Positions 60,656-64,000 of a stretch of DNA of 64,000 bases are shown piece after piece. Source of the DNA: Pseudoselenomonas ruminantium (lineage in GTDB: Bacteria > Bacillota > Negativicutes > Selenomonadales > Selenomonadaceae); NCBI GenBank assembly GCA_015058655.1, contig SVBX01000007.1, positions 1 to 64,000 of the forward strand. Reading direction: 5' to 3'. Both the position numbers and the translations under genes were made by a program. The notes under the pieces are model-generated. The model was not told the DNA's origin, did not search any database, and saw nothing but the letters and a program-made list of their open reading frames with translations. Numbering within the stretch: the first letter of the stretch is position 1; every line of letters begins with the position of its first letter.

Positions 60656-62233
60656 TCATTTATTTCTGGTTAAATCATACAGGGTGTCCGTAAGGAAATT
60701 TATCTTCATTTTTTTCGTAATTTCCTTCAGTTCACTTTCTATATGCCTGTTTCTGCTGAGCCTGTCGGCAAACTGGAAATCAAGTTCTTTATTATAATAG
60801 CTTCCCTCCTTGTCATATCCATCCATGCCCGCAACTGTAACATGCCCCACTCCTGCTTTCCTCAAGAGTTTTAAGGCCATTAGGCCAGAGTTGTCCACGA
60901 TGTCCGGATAATCGGAAATAAAGCTTGCGTAATTCACCATATAGTCATGATGCTTTGCTTCCTTGATGTTTGATGTAATAATCTTCTTGACATCTGACTT
61001 CTTATCCAGCCACCTGTACCTGCGCATGTTACTGCTAAATAGCGCCGCCACAGGAAACTCCTTGGAAACGAAATTCAGGGATATCACCAGTGCGTCGTGT
61101 TCCTTAATGTATTCATTTATCTTTTCCTTTTCCCTGTTCAGGCTATGTCCGGGAGCCAGGAGCAAGACTTCCCTGCCCTGAAGCCAACTTTTCAGTTCAG
61201 CTATTGTTTCATGGTCGTCTATGTAATTCTTTTGGTATTCCAGATAATATTTTTCCGCCTTGTCCTGAGAATAAGAAGCCTTGTCCTCCTTAGGTATTCC
61301 CCGTAAAAGTTCATTAAAGGACTTTGCCGTCAGTGTATTTTTTTTGCCCAAATACACGGCATAGTTTGGATGGCACAAATTACTTGCAGATAGATAATAA
61401 GGCAGAAAATATCCCCAGGGATTTTTCTTGTAAATATCATTAAGGTACTCATCTGCAATTTCCAGCATAGGCTCTATCTGATAATGGGTGCCAAAATTCT
61501 CATTCATGTACTCTGCAAAAAGTTCAAGGTTTAAGTTGCCCGCACCCCGTCCCATGCCGAAAACGCAAGCATCTATATACAAATCCCGGCGAAGATTGCT
61601 CTCAACCATGGCCTCCGCGTTGCCAAAGGCCTGCTGAAGATTATTGTGTGAATGATATCCCAAGGCAATTTCTGGCTTTAAATTATTATCCGCCAAATAC
61701 AGCAAACGTAAAAAATGCTTTCTCTTGATAACACCGAAGCTGTCCACTATATATACAGCATCGGGATTTATCTCGTTAAATTTATGGATAACATCCACAA
61801 ATTCGCTGTCAGAATAATTGTCAGTTCCAACAAGCTGCACAAACACTTTATAGCCTTGAGCTATAACATGCTTGCAATACTCATAGCCCTGTTCTATTTT
61901 GTTCTTCTTGAAAATCACCCGTAATGCATCAACGGACTTGCCATCATATGGGCAAATACACTCCTTATCAACGGGCGCACTCATGTCCAGCATACCAATG
62001 TAAGTAACATTAGGATTCTTAGGAGCAATTAGGTCAGCAATGCAAGCCACATTTGGAAACATAGTCCTGTCCTTTGAAAAGTCATTTCCTTTGACAAAAC
62101 CAACTTCCACAGCCTCTATGCCCGTCTGTCCCAGTTTCCAGCAGATATCCCTGATGGCCTTTTCCCCGAACCGCCAGTCATTGATATAGCCTCCGTCCCG
62201 CAACGTGCTGTCCACCAAATTGATTTTATACAT
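60656..62233 (-). CDS. DRE-TIM aldolase with C-terminal extension
   Basis: A 525-residue protein. Residues 1-280 are an HMG-CoA-lyase/oxovalerate-aldolase-like TIM barrel (NLVDSTLRDGGYINDWRF, GYHSHNNLQQAFGNAEAMV with the HxHN metal site, ACVFGMGRGAGNLNLELFAE). Residues 340-525 form a second domain (REVLLLAPGHSLNREKEKIN, VTVAGMDGYDKEGSYYNKEL) resembling a DUF115/Maf-type or sugar-handling fold, without a sure family. It joins or splits a keto-acid; together with the TPP enzyme and epimerase it suggests an unusual acyl or sugar building block. Confidence 0.82.
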   Translation of the reverse strand: MYKINLVDSTLRDGGYINDWRFGEKAIRDICWKLGQTGIEAVEVGFVKGNDFSKDRTMFPNVACIADLIAPKNPNVTYIGMLDMSAPVDKECICPYDGKSVDALRVIFKKNKIEQGYEYCKHVIAQGYKVFVQLVGTDNYSDSEFVDVIHKFNEINPDAVYIVDSFGVIKRKHFLRLLYLADNNLKPEIALGYHSHNNLQQAFGNAEAMVESNLRRDLYIDACVFGMGRGAGNLNLELFAEYMNENFGTHYQIEPMLEIADEYLNDIYKKNPWGYFLPYYLSASNLCHPNYAVYLGKKNTLTAKSFNELLRGIPKEDKASYSQDKAEKYYLEYQKNYIDDHETIAELKSWLQGREVLLLAPGHSLNREKEKINEYIKEHDALVISLNFVSKEFPVAALFSSNMRRYRWLDKKSDVKKIITSNIKEAKHHDYMVNYASFISDYPDIVDNSGLMALKLLRKAGVGHVTVAGMDGYDKEGSYYNKELDFQFADRLSRNRHIESELKEITKKMKINFLTDTLYDLTRNK

Positions 62234-62238
62234 TTATA

Positions 62239-64000
62239 TCACTCCCGTCCTATAGCTAATGCCATTTCCCTGATTTCTGCATTTTCCTCATCCGACAAAA
62301 AAGGAGCCATATTATCAAGCGTTGCCGACACCATGCTCCCGTCGGCTAGCTTCCTGGCCGCCACCTTCGGCTCGAATTTTTGCTCCTTGTCTACGAAGAC
62401 CTCACAGATAAAGGGACCTGATTTTGAAAGTATTTCATTTACCTGCTCCTGCAATCCCTCATTTTCCTCGATGGAAAAGTAGTCCAGCCCATATGCGGTG
62501 GCAATACTGGAAAGCCTTGGAAAGCCCAAATCCCCGCTGTCTTCTCCTACCCCGACCAAGGGCGGAGCAAAGTAATTCGACTGAGTCTGGCGGATAGAAT
62601 GATATCCGCCATTATTGATTACAAATATTTTCACCGGCAGCTTGTTAAATGAAATAGTCGCCAGTTCCTGAATATTCATCTGTAAGCTACCATCCCCCGT
62701 CAAGTTAACTACATCTTTCCTGCCAATGGCAACGCATGCACCTATGGCGGCAGGAAGATCGTAGCCCATGGAGGCAATGGCAGAATTGATGATGAATCTC
62801 TGCCTGGGCTTGATCACATAGGCATGGCTACCGACAACGCAAGCGGATCCATTTCCCACCACGGTCACCTGCCCCTCACTCAAGGAGCTGCTGAGGGCAT
62901 GAACAAAGGCATAGACATTTACCCTGCCTTGCTGCTTATAATGCTTTTCCTGCACAACAGGATACCGCTCTTTCCATGTACTGCAGCACTCTAACCAGCC
63001 ATTGTCATGGAACAATACATCATCCGGAAGATAATCTAGCAACTTTTCCATAAACGCCTTAGCATCAGCCCATACTGGAATATCTACGTGCAGGGTTGGC
63101 TTTCGCAACTCGTCCTTGTCAATGTCATTGGCTATGACAAAGGCATCTTTTGCCCAGGCTGTCCAGTTGTATCCCACTTGACGTATGCTCAGGCGGCTGC
63201 CGATAGAAAGCACCAAGTCACTGTTTTGAATGGCAAAATTTCCCGCCCTGTCGCCCATAATGCCACTACGGCCCACATAGAGGGAATGATCATCACTCAT
63301 GAGATCTATGCTGTTCCATCCTGTAACAACCGGGATATTCAGCTTTTCGACCAGTTTTTGGAACACATCATATCCCCCGGACAAACGGATGGCACTGCCC
63401 GCATTCAGCACCGGCCTTTTTGCGTGACGTATCTTCTCTACAATTGTTTCCAAAAGTTCCTCAGAAGGGGGCGGCGGCAGAGTAGTGTCAAAAGCCGCAC
63501 TGTCATACCCCAAAAGTTCTTCTGTCTCGATATACGCTCCTTGGACATTCAAGGGTATATCCAGCCAACAGGGTCCTGGTCTGCCAGTTGTGGCTTCATG
63601 ATAGGCTCGCTCCAGTGCTTTTCTAATCTGCCCTGGATCCGTCACCATCTCACAGTACTTGGTCATGGAACTGACGGCCTGGCATATATCAAACTCCTGA
63701 TCTCCCATGGCCCGCAAATTCAAGCCCGTACTGCGAGCCGTAGTATCATAGCGAACCTGTCCTGATATAATCAGCATAGGGATAGAGTCCAGCCATCCTC
63801 CCACGACACCGGTTATAGCATTGGTGCCTCCCGGACCCGTGGTAACGCAGACAGCCGCCATCTTGTTATTTATGCGGGCATAGCTCTCAGCCGCAATAGC
63901 ACAGGCCTGCTCGTGGTGATTGTACAAGCAATGCACCCCCTGCTGGTGCCCCAGTGCATCATTCAGATGCATGGCACCTCCACCGGTAATCATAAAACAT
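62239..64000 (-). CDS. Acetolactate-synthase-like TPP enzyme (5' end outside the window)
   Basis: At least 586 residues, N-terminus missing; the frame remains open to the window edge (CFMITGGGAMHLNDALG). N-terminal Pyr domain with the catalytic Glu in NHHEQACAIAAESYARI, and C-terminal PP domain with TGDGSLQMNIQELATI and VINNGGYHSIRQTQ. Similar to acetolactate synthase, but placed in a glycan locus and not beside ilv genes, so it more likely adds an acyl group to a sugar or keto-acid. Confidence 0.88.
   Translation of the reverse strand, partial: CFMITGGGAMHLNDALGHQQGVHCLYNHHEQACAIAAESYARINNKMAAVCVTTGPGGTNAITGVVGGWLDSIPMLIISGQVRYDTTARSTGLNLRAMGDQEFDICQAVSSMTKYCEMVTDPGQIRKALERAYHEATTGRPGPCWLDIPLNVQGAYIETEELLGYDSAAFDTTLPPPPSEELLETIVEKIRHAKRPVLNAGSAIRLSGGYDVFQKLVEKLNIPVVTGWNSIDLMSDDHSLYVGRSGIMGDRAGNFAIQNSDLVLSIGSRLSIRQVGYNWTAWAKDAFVIANDIDKDELRKPTLHVDIPVWADAKAFMEKLLDYLPDDVLFHDNGWLECCSTWKERYPVVQEKHYKQQGRVNVYAFVHALSSSLSEGQVTVVGNGSACVVGSHAYVIKPRQRFIINSAIASMGYDLPAAIGACVAIGRKDVVNLTGDGSLQMNIQELATISFNKLPVKIFVINNGGYHSIRQTQSNYFAPPLVGVGEDSGDLGFPRLSSIATAYGLDYFSIEENEGLQEQVNEILSKSGPFICEVFVDKEQKFEPKVAARKLADGSMVSATLDNMAPFLSDEENAEIREMALAIGRE

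Overview
The window looks like the chromosome of a Gram-negative-type Firmicute of the Negativicutes (Selenomonas-like). This is inferred from the mix of a CIRCE-controlled groESL, a tryptophan T-box, an FMN riboswitch, strong AGGAGG ribosome sites, TTG/GTG starts and phage protein flavour. No 16S gene or other decisive marker is present, so the genus is not proven.

Bases 1-25.5 kb are the right part of an integrated tailed phage; its left end lies outside the window. Reading from the right, it starts with a tyrosine integrase and a Cro/CI-type repressor on the plus strand. Next comes a divergent-promoter immunity region with four 15-bp operators. Leftward early genes follow: an excisionase-like HTH protein, a PcfK/AcrIIA9-like protein, PcfJ, a DUF3102 coiled-coil protein, an HUH-type Rep protein beside five perfect DnaA boxes, RecU and many very small proteins. 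Then come a late-gene activator of the ArpU/RinA type and a likely late promoter with a terminator just downstream. The late module has lambda-like packaging and head genes (Nu1, GpA terminase, gpW-like, portal, protease-capsid fusion, DUF2190) and contractile-tail genes (sheath, tube, and a tail chaperone with a programmed -1 frameshift). This is therefore a temperate myovirus. Baseplate, fibre and lysis genes are not in view. A 38-codon membrane-protein gene with its own terminator lies backwards inside the tail operon.

Bases 25.5-50.6 kb are housekeeping genes, nearly all on the minus strand: groES-groEL, an ANTAR regulator, tsaE-tsaB-rimI-tsaD (tRNA t6A modification), sdaAB-sdaAA (serine deamination), dapA, an M16C metallopeptidase, rplM-rpsI, hslO, yfcE, the riboflavin operon ribD-ribE-ribBA-ribH under an FMN riboswitch, tRNA-Thr(GGT), and a trp operon (trpF-C-B-A-orf100-E-G, no trpD) under a T-box.

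Bases 50.7-64 kb are a surface-glycan locus: a cytidylyltransferase/HAD protein, a methyltransferase/LicD protein, an FkbM methyltransferase, a large RDGY protein, a GT2 glycosyltransferase, an epimerase, a DRE-TIM aldolase and an acetolactate-synthase-like TPP enzyme cut by the window end. Five neighbouring, otherwise unrelated enzymes each carry a similar ~90-105-residue glycine-rich Rossmann-like module (LYGAGxxG type). This is the most unusual feature of the chromosomal part.
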